DNA from: Phycisphaerae bacterium
GTDB taxonomy: Bacteria > Planctomycetota > Phycisphaerae > Sedimentisphaerales > Anaerohalosphaeraceae
Reading direction: 5' to 3'
NCBI GenBank assembly: GCA_014859965.1
Contig: JACZKQ010000074.1
Location: 181,066 to 245,065, forward strand
Length of the DNA stretch: 64,000 nt
Shown here: piece after piece, positions 17,998-28,600 of the stretch
Layout of the letters: each line of letters starts with the position of its first letter
How positions within the stretch are numbered: the first letter of the stretch is position 1
The notes under the pieces: model-generated
The model's database searches: none
What the model was told of the DNA's origin: nothing
What the model saw: only the letters and a program-made list of their open reading frames with translations
Program-made: the position numbers and the translations under genes

Positions 17998-20652
17998 ATG
18001 AAAACATTTGCGGCCATGGCCACAGTGTCGTTTGCTCTAATGATTCAAACCAGCGTCGTGGCACGAGATGCCGGGTTTTTCCTCAGCGGCAAAGCCGACA
18101 ACGATCTTTACCGGGTACTCAAGCTAAACGATATTAAGTGCTCCCGTTACGATACCGCCGCAAAAGCGATAGACGAGGCGCCCGAAGGGTCGCCGGTTCT
18201 GATACTTGCCGAAGACTATCCGGCTGTCCCCACGCTGATCGATCCGGCGATGCTTGCCACGGCACGGCGGAAACATCTCAGGCTTTATATCGAGTACCCC
18301 GGGGCTCTTCCGGATCTGCAGGCAAGCGAGCCAAGACGCACTCATTGGGAGAGAGCGGTGATTACCTCCGACCGGTTCGGCAAAGCACTTGAGCCCATGC
18401 GCATCGTCACCGTCCAGGATTGCCATTACATCCCCTTCAAGGTCGCCAACCCGTGGATCGTCGCGGCCAAAGTGGCCGGTTTCGATACCGCGGTCTACGG
18501 CGTGCCGGAAACGGCGCAACCCTTGCTCTTCGAGTATGCCGACGGCGTGCTGGTCGCAACGACCAGCCTCAGTCAGTTTGTCACCGGCCGATACGCCCCC
18601 CTTGACGCATGGCCGATTATCTGGGGAACCGTACTGGAGTGGCTGACGCACGGGAAACCTGTCGGTGATCTGAAATTTGAACCTGCCGTCCACGCGGCCT
18701 ATGGTCCGGCAGAACAGATGCCGCCTGATTTTGAGCGGCAAGCCGTCATACGCGGTGTTGACTGGTACCGCAATGCGCGACTGCTTATGCACGACGAGTG
18801 GAAGCATAAATGGGAAGAGGCGGCCAAGTGGCAGGACCGCGTGGCGCCCGCCCCGGAGCAGGCCTGGCCGGTCGGCGACGGAAGTTGCGGGCTGCTCGAA
18901 GGCTTCAGTTCGCGAGTCCTCTACGACGGCAATCAATATGTCCGCTGGTATATGCGCGCCGACTGCAATGCCGAATCGGCGATGGCTTTTGCGCTTCGCG
19001 GCCTGCTTGACGGCGAGAAGTCCAGCAGCAGCATCGCCGGCAATCTGTTGGATTACGTATACCTCACATCGAACCTTCAGCAGGGTCCTCGCGCCAATCC
19101 GGAGAGCCCCTCTTATGGACTGGTCGGGTGGGATACTCTTCACGCGACTACCTATTACGGTGACGACAACGCCCGCGTCTTTCTTGGTACGATGGGTGTG
19201 GCGGGCGCGTTGAAGAGCGACCGCTGGGACGAAGCCCTGGTAAAGGGCATCCTCGCCAACTTTCGCACTGCGGGTCGAAACGGGTTTCGAGGCAACGCCC
19301 TTCATGACGGGAACCTGCAGAGTTCAGGCTGGCAGCCCCTGTTTGCGGGCAGTCGGGTCAATTACCGGCCGCATTACGAGAGCTGGCTTTGGGCCACGTA
19401 TCTGTGGCTTTATGACAAGACAGGATACGAACCGCTCCTCGAAAGGGCTCGGACTGCAATAAGCATGACCATGAAGGCCTACCCGGACCAGTGGGGGTGG
19501 ACAAACGGCATCCAGCAGGAGCGCGCCCGGATGATCCTGCCGTTGGCGTGGCTCGTTCGCGTCGATGATAAGCCCGAGCATCGTCGATGGCTGCGGTTTA
19601 TGGCCGATGAACTGTTGGATAAGCAGGACCCATGCGGCGCTATCCGCGAAGAGCTTGGCGCCGCGGGCCAGGGAAGCTACGGGCCCCCGCGTTCAAACGA
19701 CGACTATGGCAAGCACGAGGCGACACTCGTGCAGAAGAACGGCGACCCTGTGTGCGATCTGCTGTATACGACCAATTTCGCGTTCTTTGCGCTGCACGAA
19801 GCCGCCGCCGCCACGGGCGACCGGTACTACAAGGATGCTGAAGACAAACTTGCCGACTTCCTCTGCCGCATTCAGGCCTCCAGCCGAACCAGGGCCGAGT
19901 TTGACGGCGCGTGGTTCCGCGCATTCGAGTACGACCGATGGGACTACTGGGCGAGCAACGCCGATGCAGGCTGGGGCACATGGGCGACCGAGACCGGCTG
20001 GACGCAGGGCTGGATTGCCGGCGTTCTTGCCCTGCGGCAAAAAGGGACCTCGCTTTGGGACCTGAGCGCCGACACCCGCATCGCCCGCCACTTTGACCAT
20101 TACCGCAAGCACATGATCCCGGATGAAGTCTGGCAGACTATCACACCAAGGAAAATTGAGCATGCCGCGGTCGGATGCAAGGTGCATCTTTCCGGCAGCC
20201 CCGCTTCACACTACGCCGCATCGGGGGCCGCAAGTCTTACCGACGGTATCGTTTCCAGCGCCGATCACGCCAGCGGCGAATGGCTCGGTTATGAAGGCCA
20301 GGATTTCGAAGCTGTCGTGGACCTCGGCAAGTCTGTTGCGATCAGTTCACTTTCAGCCGATTTTCTGCAATCCAATTCCGTCGGCATCTTCCTGCCCAAA
20401 CAAGTCGAATTCGCAGTGTCGACCGACGGCGAGCATTACCGCGTGATCGCGACAGTCAAACATGATACCGACGCAAGGGAAGCCGGACCCCTGACCCGCA
20501 GGCTCAGCGCCGACAACCTGAGCACCGAGGCGAAATACGTCCGTGTAAAGGCCGCAAACATCGGTCCCATTCCTGAATGGCACCGCGCCAGGGGCAGAAA
20601 GGCGTGGCTCTTCATTGATGAAATCCTTGTAAACGCTGGAGCAAGCCGATGA
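17998..20652 (+). CDS. Secreted ThuA-like/(alpha/alpha)-barrel/discoidin-like enzyme, basic form
   Basis: 884 residues with a signal peptide (about 1-22). Residues ~25-215 are a ThuA/GATase-like domain, ~220-705 a six-hairpin alpha/alpha-barrel rich in Trp and His (NQYVRWYMRADCNAES, YYGDDNAR, YTTNFAFFALHEAAAATGD, WDYWASNADAGWG), and ~725-884 an F5/8-like module ending LFIDEILVNAG. The same three-domain core makes up the first ~900 residues of the proteins at 8.9-13.5 and 20.6-24.2 kb. The barrel fold suits a glycoside hydrolase or lyase, but I cannot assign a known CAZy family. GAGGGAG precedes the ATG; its TGA overlaps the next ATG by 4 bp. Confidence 0.8.
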   Translation: MKTFAAMATVSFALMIQTSVVARDAGFFLSGKADNDLYRVLKLNDIKCSRYDTAAKAIDEAPEGSPVLILAEDYPAVPTLIDPAMLATARRKHLRLYIEYPGALPDLQASEPRRTHWERAVITSDRFGKALEPMRIVTVQDCHYIPFKVANPWIVAAKVAGFDTAVYGVPETAQPLLFEYADGVLVATTSLSQFVTGRYAPLDAWPIIWGTVLEWLTHGKPVGDLKFEPAVHAAYGPAEQMPPDFERQAVIRGVDWYRNARLLMHDEWKHKWEEAAKWQDRVAPAPEQAWPVGDGSCGLLEGFSSRVLYDGNQYVRWYMRADCNAESAMAFALRGLLDGEKSSSSIAGNLLDYVYLTSNLQQGPRANPESPSYGLVGWDTLHATTYYGDDNARVFLGTMGVAGALKSDRWDEALVKGILANFRTAGRNGFRGNALHDGNLQSSGWQPLFAGSRVNYRPHYESWLWATYLWLYDKTGYEPLLERARTAISMTMKAYPDQWGWTNGIQQERARMILPLAWLVRVDDKPEHRRWLRFMADELLDKQDPCGAIREELGAAGQGSYGPPRSNDDYGKHEATLVQKNGDPVCDLLYTTNFAFFALHEAAAATGDRYYKDAEDKLADFLCRIQASSRTRAEFDGAWFRAFEYDRWDYWASNADAGWGTWATETGWTQGWIAGVLALRQKGTSLWDLSADTRIARHFDHYRKHMIPDEVWQTITPRKIEHAAVGCKVHLSGSPASHYAASGAASLTDGIVSSADHASGEWLGYEGQDFEAVVDLGKSVAISSLSADFLQSNSVGIFLPKQVEFAVSTDGEHYRVIATVKHDTDAREAGPLTRRLSADNLSTEAKYVRVKAANIGPIPEWHRARGRKAWLFIDEILVNAGASR

Positions 20653-23600
20653 CAAGACCGCCTTCAACGAAATCACTGATTACCCTGTTTCTGCTGTGTA
20701 TGGCTACGGCCGGGCAGGCGACGCTCTTTGGCGACGGGTTTTTCCTTAGCTGTGAAGCCGAGAACGACCTCTATCGCGTCCTCAAGCTCAACGACATCCA
20801 GTGCTCGCGGTATGACACCGCTGCACAGGCGATAGAGAAAGCTCCCGCAGGCTCGCCGGTCCTTATCCTTGCCGACAAGTATCCGGCGACGCCAACTCGG
20901 ATCGAGGCGTCGATGCTGAGCAGGGCTCGACAGAAAGACCTAAGACTCTACGTCGAATATCCCGCATCTCTTCCGGGCCTGGAAGGCGGTCAACCCAAGC
21001 GCACTCATTGGGAGCGGGCGGTCATCACCTCGGACCGGTTCGGCGGCGCGCTTGAACCGATGCGCATCGTCGCCGTCCAGGACTGCCACTACGTTCCATT
21101 CCCGGCGGACAAGCCGTGGATGGTAATAGCCACGGTCGCCGGTTTCGACACGGCGGTGTTTGGCCTTCCGAAGTCAGCTCAGCCGCTTCTGTTTGAATTT
21201 GACGCGGGCGTGCTGGTTGCGACGACCAAACTGAGCCAGTTTGTTACGGGCCGCTACGCGCCCCTTGACGCATGGCCGATCATCTGGGGGAAGATACTGG
21301 AGTGGCTGACCGACGGGAAGACCGTTGCAGACCTTCAGTTCGAGCCTTCAGTGCACGCCTCCTACGCCCGCGACGAACAGATGCCGGCGGACCATGAGCG
21401 CCAGGCGGTCATTCGGGGTGTGGACTGGTACCGCAATGCGCGATTGCTCATTCATGACGAGTGGAAGCACCAGTGGGATGAAGCCGCCAAATGGCACGAC
21501 CGCGTGGCGCCGGCCCCGCAGCAAGCCTGGCCCGTCGGCGACGGCAGTTGTGGAATGCTCGAAGGGTTCAGCTCGCGGATACTCTGCGACGGCAATCAGT
21601 ACGTCCGCTGGTACAAACGGGCGGACTGCAATTGCGAATCGGCGATGGCCTTTGCTTTTCGCAGTCTGATGGACGGCGATGAATCCAGCAGGGACATTGC
21701 AGCCAATCTTCTTGACTATGTCTACTTCGCGTCCAATCTTCAGCAGGGTCCGCGGGCCAATCCGGAGAGTCCCTCATACGGGCTCGTCGGCTGGGACAAC
21801 CGCCCGGAAGGTGCGGTCATTTACTACGGTGACGACAACGCCCGCGCATTCCTCGGCACGATGGGCGTCGCCGGCGCGCTGAAGAGCGACCGCTGGGACG
21901 AGTCGCTGCTCAGGGGCATCCTCGGCAATTTCCGCACCGCCGGACGCAAGGGCTTCAGGGGTGACAATCATCACGACGGCAGCCTCCAGGCTACGGGCTG
22001 GCAGCGCCACTTCGCCAGCGGCCGAGTTGAATACGCCCCGCATTTCGAGAGCTGGCTTTGGGCGACCTATCTCTGGTTGTATCACAAGACGGGTTATGAG
22101 CCTCTGCTGGAGCGTGCCCGCACCGGTATCGCCCTCACCATGAAGGCCTACCCCGACCAATGGCGGTGGACAAACGGCATCCAGCAGGAACGCGCCCGCA
22201 TGATCCTGCCGCTGGCTTGGCTCGTTCGCGTGGATGACACACCCGAACATCGCCAGTGGCTTCGCTTCATGGCAGGGGAGTTGTTGGACAAACAGGACGC
22301 CTCCGGAGCGATCCGCGAAGAGATCGGCGCCGGGCACAGCTATTTCCCGCCGCCTCAATCGAACGAGGACTACGGCAGACATGAGGCATCGCTGCTGCAG
22401 AAGAACGGCGACCCGGTGTGCGATCTGCTCTACACGACCAATTTTGCGTTCTTTGCGCTGCACGAAGCCGCCGCGGCCACGGGCGATCCCTATTACAGGA
22501 CAGCCGGCGACAAACTGGCGGATTTCCTCTGCCGCATCCAGGTCAAGAGCCCCACGCGGCCGGAATTCGACGGGGCCTGGTTCCGGGCGTTCGAATACGA
22601 GCGATGGGACTACTGGGCAAGCAACGCCGACGTGGGCTGGGGAGTGTGGGCGACCGAAACGGGCTGGACACAGGGTTGGATCAGCGGCGTCATGGCCCTT
22701 CGCCAGAAAGACACCTCGCTTTGGGATCTCACCGCCGACAGCCGCATCGCCCGGCATTTCGACACTTATCGAAAGCGCATGATTCCGGACGAAGTGTGGG
22801 AGAAACTGACGCCTAAGAAGATAGAGCATGCCGCGGCCGGGTGCACGGTGCAGCTTTCTGTGAATCCCGCTCCACAGTACGCCGCATTCGGCGCGGCAAG
22901 CCTTACCGACGGCATGACCGCCTTTGCGGATCACACCAGCGGCGATTGGCTGGGTTTCGAAGGGCTTAATCTTGAAGCCGTCATCGATTTGGAAAAACCT
23001 GTCCCGCTGAACTCCCTGGCGGTTCGCTTCCTGCAATCCGTTCCTGTGGGCATTTTCCTGCCCCGGCAGGTCGAATTTGCCGTCTCGGATGATGGCGAGC
23101 ATTACCGCGTGATGGCGACGGTCAAACACGAAGTCGACCTCAAAGAGGCCGGGCCGCTGATTCGCAGTATCGGCGTGCCAAATCTTAACACACAGGCCAG
23201 ATATATCCGCGTCAAGGCCTCCAACATCGGTCCCATTCCTGACTGGCATCAGGCGGCCGGGAAAAAAGCATGGATGTTTGTCGACGAGGTCATGGTCAAC
23301 GCCCCGCCTGAGCCTCCAATGCCTGCCAAACCACATATCGTCAAGCTCGGCACAATCGACGTGGACCTCGTCGAAACAACGCCCGTCGTCTTTAAGCACA
23401 GACTCTACCGGTTCGAATATGTCCGCCAACGCTACTGGGCCAACAAGACAGGCGATTCGTATTTCCGTTTTGTGGACCACGCCACCGGCAGACCCACCGC
23501 ACCATTTGCAAAGGGCTTCCATCTCGGCAGCGCCTTCGTCGACAACGACACCGTTTATGTAACCTGCGTTCCCGAATGGGATGCGTCCACGATTCACATG

Positions 23601-24200
23601 TTCGTATCGACCGACCTGAAAAACTGGCGGCCGCACAAGATCCTCGACCGTCCCGGGTTCGGCATATTCAACACGTCCGTCTGCAAGGCCGATGATGAAT
23701 ACGTATTGTTGTACGAAATCGGCAGACCCGCCGAACTCGCAGGCCACGCCTTCACCGCATTGTTCGCCAGATCCAAAGACATGCTCTCATGGGAACCGCT
23801 GGCGCCGGAATATAACTATTCCAAAGACCGCTACACCGCCCCGCACTGCCTGCGCTATCTCGACGGCTGGTTCTACAATTTTTATCTGGAAGCCCACAAC
23901 GGCTGGGAGATGCGCGTCGTACGCTCGCGCGACCTGACCAACTGGCAATCCAGCCCGCTGAATCCGGTTTTGCGGGCGAGCGAAGACGACAAGCGAATCG
24001 CAAATCCCGCCCTCGACGCCGAACAGCGGCAGCACATCGCCAGCGCTCAGAACATAAACAATTCCGACATTGACTTCTGTGCTTACAAAGACAAGGTCGT
24101 TATCAATTACTCGTGGGGCAACCAGTCCGGTCGCGAATTCCTCGCCGAGGCCGTCTACAGCGGCAGTCTCGAAGAGTTCCTGCTCGGCTGGTATCCCTGA
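20649..24200 (+). CDS. Secreted ThuA-like/(alpha/alpha)-barrel/discoidin-like enzyme fused to a GH43-like beta-propeller
   Basis: 1183 residues; the first ~885 are a close paralogue of the preceding gene (many runs identical, for example YRNARLLIHDEWKH against YRNARLLMHDEWKH), pointing to tandem duplication. A short proline-rich linker (PPEPPMPAKP) leads to a ~290-residue C-terminal domain that looks like a five-bladed beta-propeller of the GH43/GH117 superfamily: repeated blades with FVSTDLKNWRPH, LFARSKDMLSWEP, VVRSRDLTNWQSSP and the tail SWGNQSGREFLAEAVY. Arabinose, xylose or galactan-type exo-activity would be typical, but the exact family is uncertain. The start overlaps the upstream stop (ATGA), so translation is coupled. 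Confidence 0.82.
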   Translation: MTRPPSTKSLITLFLLCMATAGQATLFGDGFFLSCEAENDLYRVLKLNDIQCSRYDTAAQAIEKAPAGSPVLILADKYPATPTRIEASMLSRARQKDLRLYVEYPASLPGLEGGQPKRTHWERAVITSDRFGGALEPMRIVAVQDCHYVPFPADKPWMVIATVAGFDTAVFGLPKSAQPLLFEFDAGVLVATTKLSQFVTGRYAPLDAWPIIWGKILEWLTDGKTVADLQFEPSVHASYARDEQMPADHERQAVIRGVDWYRNARLLIHDEWKHQWDEAAKWHDRVAPAPQQAWPVGDGSCGMLEGFSSRILCDGNQYVRWYKRADCNCESAMAFAFRSLMDGDESSRDIAANLLDYVYFASNLQQGPRANPESPSYGLVGWDNRPEGAVIYYGDDNARAFLGTMGVAGALKSDRWDESLLRGILGNFRTAGRKGFRGDNHHDGSLQATGWQRHFASGRVEYAPHFESWLWATYLWLYHKTGYEPLLERARTGIALTMKAYPDQWRWTNGIQQERARMILPLAWLVRVDDTPEHRQWLRFMAGELLDKQDASGAIREEIGAGHSYFPPPQSNEDYGRHEASLLQKNGDPVCDLLYTTNFAFFALHEAAAATGDPYYRTAGDKLADFLCRIQVKSPTRPEFDGAWFRAFEYERWDYWASNADVGWGVWATETGWTQGWISGVMALRQKDTSLWDLTADSRIARHFDTYRKRMIPDEVWEKLTPKKIEHAAAGCTVQLSVNPAPQYAAFGAASLTDGMTAFADHTSGDWLGFEGLNLEAVIDLEKPVPLNSLAVRFLQSVPVGIFLPRQVEFAVSDDGEHYRVMATVKHEVDLKEAGPLIRSIGVPNLNTQARYIRVKASNIGPIPDWHQAAGKKAWMFVDEVMVNAPPEPPMPAKPHIVKLGTIDVDLVETTPVVFKHRLYRFEYVRQRYWANKTGDSYFRFVDHATGRPTAPFAKGFHLGSAFVDNDTVYVTCVPEWDASTIHMFVSTDLKNWRPHKILDRPGFGIFNTSVCKADDEYVLLYEIGRPAELAGHAFTALFARSKDMLSWEPLAPEYNYSKDRYTAPHCLRYLDGWFYNFYLEAHNGWEMRVVRSRDLTNWQSSPLNPVLRASEDDKRIANPALDAEQRQHIASAQNINNSDIDFCAYKDKVVINYSWGNQSGREFLAEAVYSGSLEEFLLGWYP

Positions 24201-24263
24201 GAATGTAAGCAATTGCGGGATGTGATCGTTCTGCAGGCAATCCATGATGGGGCAGGTATTCAA

Positions 24264-25592
24264 ATGAATTACAACAGAACAACAAGACGCGGTTTTCTGA
24301 AGCAGACCTCGCTCGGAGCCGCTGCCGCCGTGGTATTTCCGTACATCGTTCCTTCGTCCGCCCGCGGCGCAGAGGGCGCGACGGCGCCGAGCAGCCGCAT
24401 CGTACTCGGGCTCATCGGCACGGGCAACATCAGCGGCGGCCACAGAGAGGCGTTCCTTGCCCACAAAGACTGCCAGATCGTGGCCGTCTGCGATCCGGTC
24501 AAGAACCGGCGCGAGCCTTTCAGGGACCGCATCAACTCAGTTTATGGCTCTGCGGTGTGCACCGATTACCGTGACTTCCGCGACCTGTTGGCCCGTCCGG
24601 ACATCGATGCCGTGTGCATCGGCGTGCCGGACCACTGGCACGCAATCCACGCGCTCCGGGCGATGCAGGCCGGTAAGGACGTCTACGTCGAGAAGCCGCT
24701 TACCCGGACAGTAGTCGAAGGTCGGCGGCTCGTAAGGGCCGCGGCAAACTACGGCCGCATCCTTCAGACCGGCATACAGCGAAGGTCCGGCAGCGCCTTT
24801 CGGCGCGTCTGCGAACTGGTCCGCAACGGCCGCATCGGTCGGTTGACCAACGTGGAAGTCGGAATCATCGGCATCAACACAGGAGTGCAGGCGCGAAGCA
24901 ACTTTCCCGCCACGGCCGTGCCGGAAGACTTCGATTACGATATGTGGTTGGGACCCGCCCCGGTTGCGCCCTTCTCACCGCAGCGGGTCGCCCGCGGCAA
25001 CGAGGTGTGCTACTGGTATTATATCTCGGATTACACCGCCGGTTTCATCAGCGGCAACGGCGTGCACTTTGTCGATATCGGCCAGTGGGGCATCGGCGAC
25101 GATGTCAAGCCGGTCGAGGTGCATGCGCTTTCCGCCGATTGTCCAGCCGATGGGCTGATTGACTGTCCCATCGCCTGGCAGTCGGAGATTGTGTACGCCA
25201 ATGGCGTTAAGATGAGCTACAGCAGCGAAGGCAATCCGCACCCTGACGGTATCCGCTTCGTCGGGACGGAAGGGTGGATACATATAAGCGGCAACGGCAC
25301 CACTAAGGCCGATCCGGCCGGCGTGCTGACTTCTGTGATTGGCCCCGACGAGTTGCACCTGTACGGAAGCCCCGGACATCATCGCAATTTTCTCGATTGT
25401 ATAAAGTCGCGTCAGGTCACGGCCGCTTCTGCCGATATTGGGCATAATGCCACGACGACCTGTAACCTTGTGGAAATCTCGGCGCGGCTTGGACGACCAC
25501 TGAAGTGGGATTCCCAGGCAGAAAGTTTTGTAAACGACACGGCGGCCGATCGCTTGTTATCGCGAGCCACCCGGATGCCATGGCGGCTCTAA
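24264..25592 (+). CDS. Tat-exported Gfo/Idh/MocA family oxidoreductase
   Basis: 442 residues. A twin-arginine signal (TTRRGFLKQTSLGAAAAVVFPYIVP) leads into an NAD(P)-binding Rossmann domain (ALIGTGNI-like LGLIGTGNISGGH), the family EKP motif (DVYVEKPLTRTV) near residue 145, and the C-terminal Gfo/Idh/MocA alpha/beta domain with GVHFVDIGQWGIG. These enzymes oxidise, reduce or open sugars with a tightly bound cofactor; Tat export of the folded, cofactor-loaded form is usual for this branch. The start at 24264 places the RR motif at residues 8-9; a longer frame from 24213 adds a non-signal-like stretch. It follows the giant enzymes and probably acts on released sugars in the periplasm. Confidence 0.9.
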   Translation: MNYNRTTRRGFLKQTSLGAAAAVVFPYIVPSSARGAEGATAPSSRIVLGLIGTGNISGGHREAFLAHKDCQIVAVCDPVKNRREPFRDRINSVYGSAVCTDYRDFRDLLARPDIDAVCIGVPDHWHAIHALRAMQAGKDVYVEKPLTRTVVEGRRLVRAAANYGRILQTGIQRRSGSAFRRVCELVRNGRIGRLTNVEVGIIGINTGVQARSNFPATAVPEDFDYDMWLGPAPVAPFSPQRVARGNEVCYWYYISDYTAGFISGNGVHFVDIGQWGIGDDVKPVEVHALSADCPADGLIDCPIAWQSEIVYANGVKMSYSSEGNPHPDGIRFVGTEGWIHISGNGTTKADPAGVLTSVIGPDELHLYGSPGHHRNFLDCIKSRQVTAASADIGHNATTTCNLVEISARLGRPLKWDSQAESFVNDTAADRLLSRATRMPWRL

Positions 25593-25624
25593 TGTGGCGG
25601 CATCAGCGGAAGGTCAAATGGGTG

Positions 25625-28600
25625 ATGGCTGAGAAAATGAATAGCAACATGTGCCAGATACTTCTCTGTGTTATCCTTGCCGCGCTGCCGGCGATCGGAA
25701 CGCTGTACGCTGCCTGCCCGGCGGGGGATCTCAACGGCGACTGTGTCATCGATATAGACGACCTGCTCGTTATTGCTGAATACTGGCTCACGGGGGAGTG
25801 CTCCATTCCGACATGCGGCGATATGAATTTTGACGGCCAGGTCGACATGAGCGATCTCGCCGTCGTCGCAGACGAATGGCGCCGCGCCGCCAGTCCCCTG
25901 GTCATTAACGAGTTCATGGCCTCGAACAGCACCACTTTGGCCGATGAGGATGGCGACTTCTCCGACTGGATAGAAATTCGCAATATCTCCAATCATTCCG
26001 TCAATATGCAAGGCTGGTTCCTTACCGACAGTGCCGGTAATCCCGCCAAATGGGCCTTTCCCGATATGCAGCTCGACAGCGGGGGCTATCTTGTAGTGTT
26101 CGCATCGGGCAAAGATCGCTCCGACCCCGCAGGCCGACTGCACACCAACTTCTCTCTGGACAGAGTGGGGGAGTATCTCGCGCTGACCAATCCGGACAGA
26201 GGCATGGCTCACGCGTATCCAGACCCCTTCCCGCCTCAGTTGCCCGAGATATCTTACGGCCTCATCGCCAATGCAATAACCGCTCGCCTGATAAAAGAGG
26301 GCGATCCCATTAAGCACCGCGTACCCGCCGACGATTTGCTGAGCAACGCGTGGCATTTCGCGGCCTTCGATGATTCCTCCTGGTCGGCAGGGTTTACGCC
26401 GGCCGGGTACGAACAAGGCGGCAAGCAGCGACAGGCCGCCAATCTCATCGCCTGCTGGACCTTCGATGACGACCTGCTCGACCACTCCGGCAACGGCAAT
26501 CACGCCACCCCCAAAGGGACAACTTACTCCAGCGATATTCCGCCGACTATCATGTCGGGAAAATCGCTGGCCTTCAACGGGCTCTCCGATTATCTGCAAG
26601 TGGCCGACTCGCCCGCCCTAAACCTTGCGACGGGGGCAGGTCAGGCATTCACCGTTGCCTTCTGGTTTAAGACTACCGAGACGCAGGCCAAGGTCGTCAT
26701 GGAAAAGGGCTCCAGAAAGCATTTTGTGACCCGCATGGAGGCTTTTGCCGATGCAGGCAAAATCAGTTTTCGGATGCAGGAGGGCGTTCAAAATCAGGTG
26801 ATCAGCAGAGAACCCGTCAATGACGGCCAGTGGCATCATTTTCTGGCCTCCTTCGACGGTGACACGCTTCGATTGTATATCGATGGAGTGCTGAATGCCC
26901 AGGCTCAGGAGACGGGGCACCCTGATAATAATGACCCGCTGGTCATCGGCTCCCGGTTCGGCGCCGCACCCTGGAAAGGCACGATGGACGACCTGGCCAT
27001 CTGGGATGTTGCCCTTGACGAAGCCCGGATTGCGGATCTGTCCGATGGCAGCGTCCGTCCCTTAGACGTCGGCGCAGTTGTATCGGCGGTGGATGAACGT
27101 CTTGCGGGTTACTGGGACTTCAATGGCACGGTCGCCGACGTCTCCTGTCGCGGGCACAACGCCTCCAATTTCGGCGCCGTGTTCAGTACCGACGTGCCGG
27201 GCGCCGTCGCACGCGGTATGAGCCTGCAATTTGACGGCATTAATGATTATGTCCTCATTCCCGACGCACCCGATTTACGAATTGCGTCGCGGTTCACACT
27301 GTCTCTCTGGATGAAATCCAACAACATCAACCAAGTCCACAAGTACCTGCTCTCGCGGCACGGCGGCGGTTATCAGCAAGCCGTTATTTTCGAATATGTT
27401 GATAACCATGTCGAATTCTTCGCCCCCAATGCAGTCGGCGGCGACCCCAGACCCGGCTCGCAAATGCCTGTACCTGATAGCGACTGGCACCACATCGCCT
27501 ACACCAGCGACGGCTCGCTCTGGAGCGGGTACGTCGACGGTACGCGCATCTTCTCGGTGCAGCGGGAGTTCGCTTTGCATACCGGCGAATACCCCTGGTA
27601 TGTCGGCGCGGCCAATGCCTCCGCAGCGTTTTTCGACGGGTGGATCGACGAAGTCTCAATCTGGACCGAGGCCTTGAGCGAAAATGAAGTCGCCGCGCTC
27701 GCCTCCGGTGTCTCGCCGCATGCTGTTCTGGGGTACGAAGGCCTCATCAGGACCGATCTGGAAGCGGCGATGTACGCAAAGAACGCGTCCGTCTATGTCC
27801 GGCACGCCTTTGAGGTGGAAGACCCCGCTCAACTGGAGGACCTCCGCCTGAGCATCAAGTACGACGACGGCTTTATTGCGTATCTCAATGGCGCCGAGAT
27901 GGCTCGGCGAAACGCCCCGTCACCGGCCCCATGGAATGCGACGGCAACCACATCGCATCCCGATGAGCAGGCCGTCGTCTTTGAGGAAATCGACGTCAGC
28001 CCTTTCAGAGCTTTGCTGCAGGCTGGTACCAACATATTGGCCGTGCACGGGCTCAATCAGGCGGCGGACGACGACGACTTTTTGTGGTCCTGCGAACTCA
28101 CAGCCGCACAGCCGTGGCAGTCCTCGCAACGATATCGTTATTTCAGCAAGCCCACGCCCGGCGCCCCGAACGGCGAAAGCGCCCAGGACATAGGTCCCGT
28201 CATCGACCAGGTCGCCCACACGCCAACGATCCCGTCTGCCGGCGATGTCATCATCGTTACCGCATCTATTAACGAATCCTTCTTTCCTCTGGACACCGCC
28301 AGAGTCATCTATCGCGTCATGTACGGCCCACAGATTTCCATACCCATGCGAGATGACGGCACGCCGCCCGACCAGACCGCCGGCGACAGCATTTATACCG
28401 CCGCAATTCCGGCAACCGCTTGTGCCCCCGGTGAAATGGTCCGCTGGTACGTCAAGGCCGTTGATGTCCGGCAGAACCAGTCCCGCTGGCCTCTGTTCAA
28501 CAACCCCGCCGACTCACCCGAATACCTGGGTACCGTCGTAAATGATCCGTCCGTCACTTCCAGTATCCCCATTTTCCACTGGTTTGTTGAACCCGGTGCG

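Noticed and set aside
20629..20639. Further LacI operator inside the 18.0-kb gene (GTAAACGCT)
   Set aside because: Only a half-site within coding sequence and not at a promoter.
21774..23747. 657-codon open frame antisense to the propeller enzyme gene
   Set aside because: It mirrors the GC-rich codon pattern of the real gene on the other strand and has no domain, signal or ribosome site.
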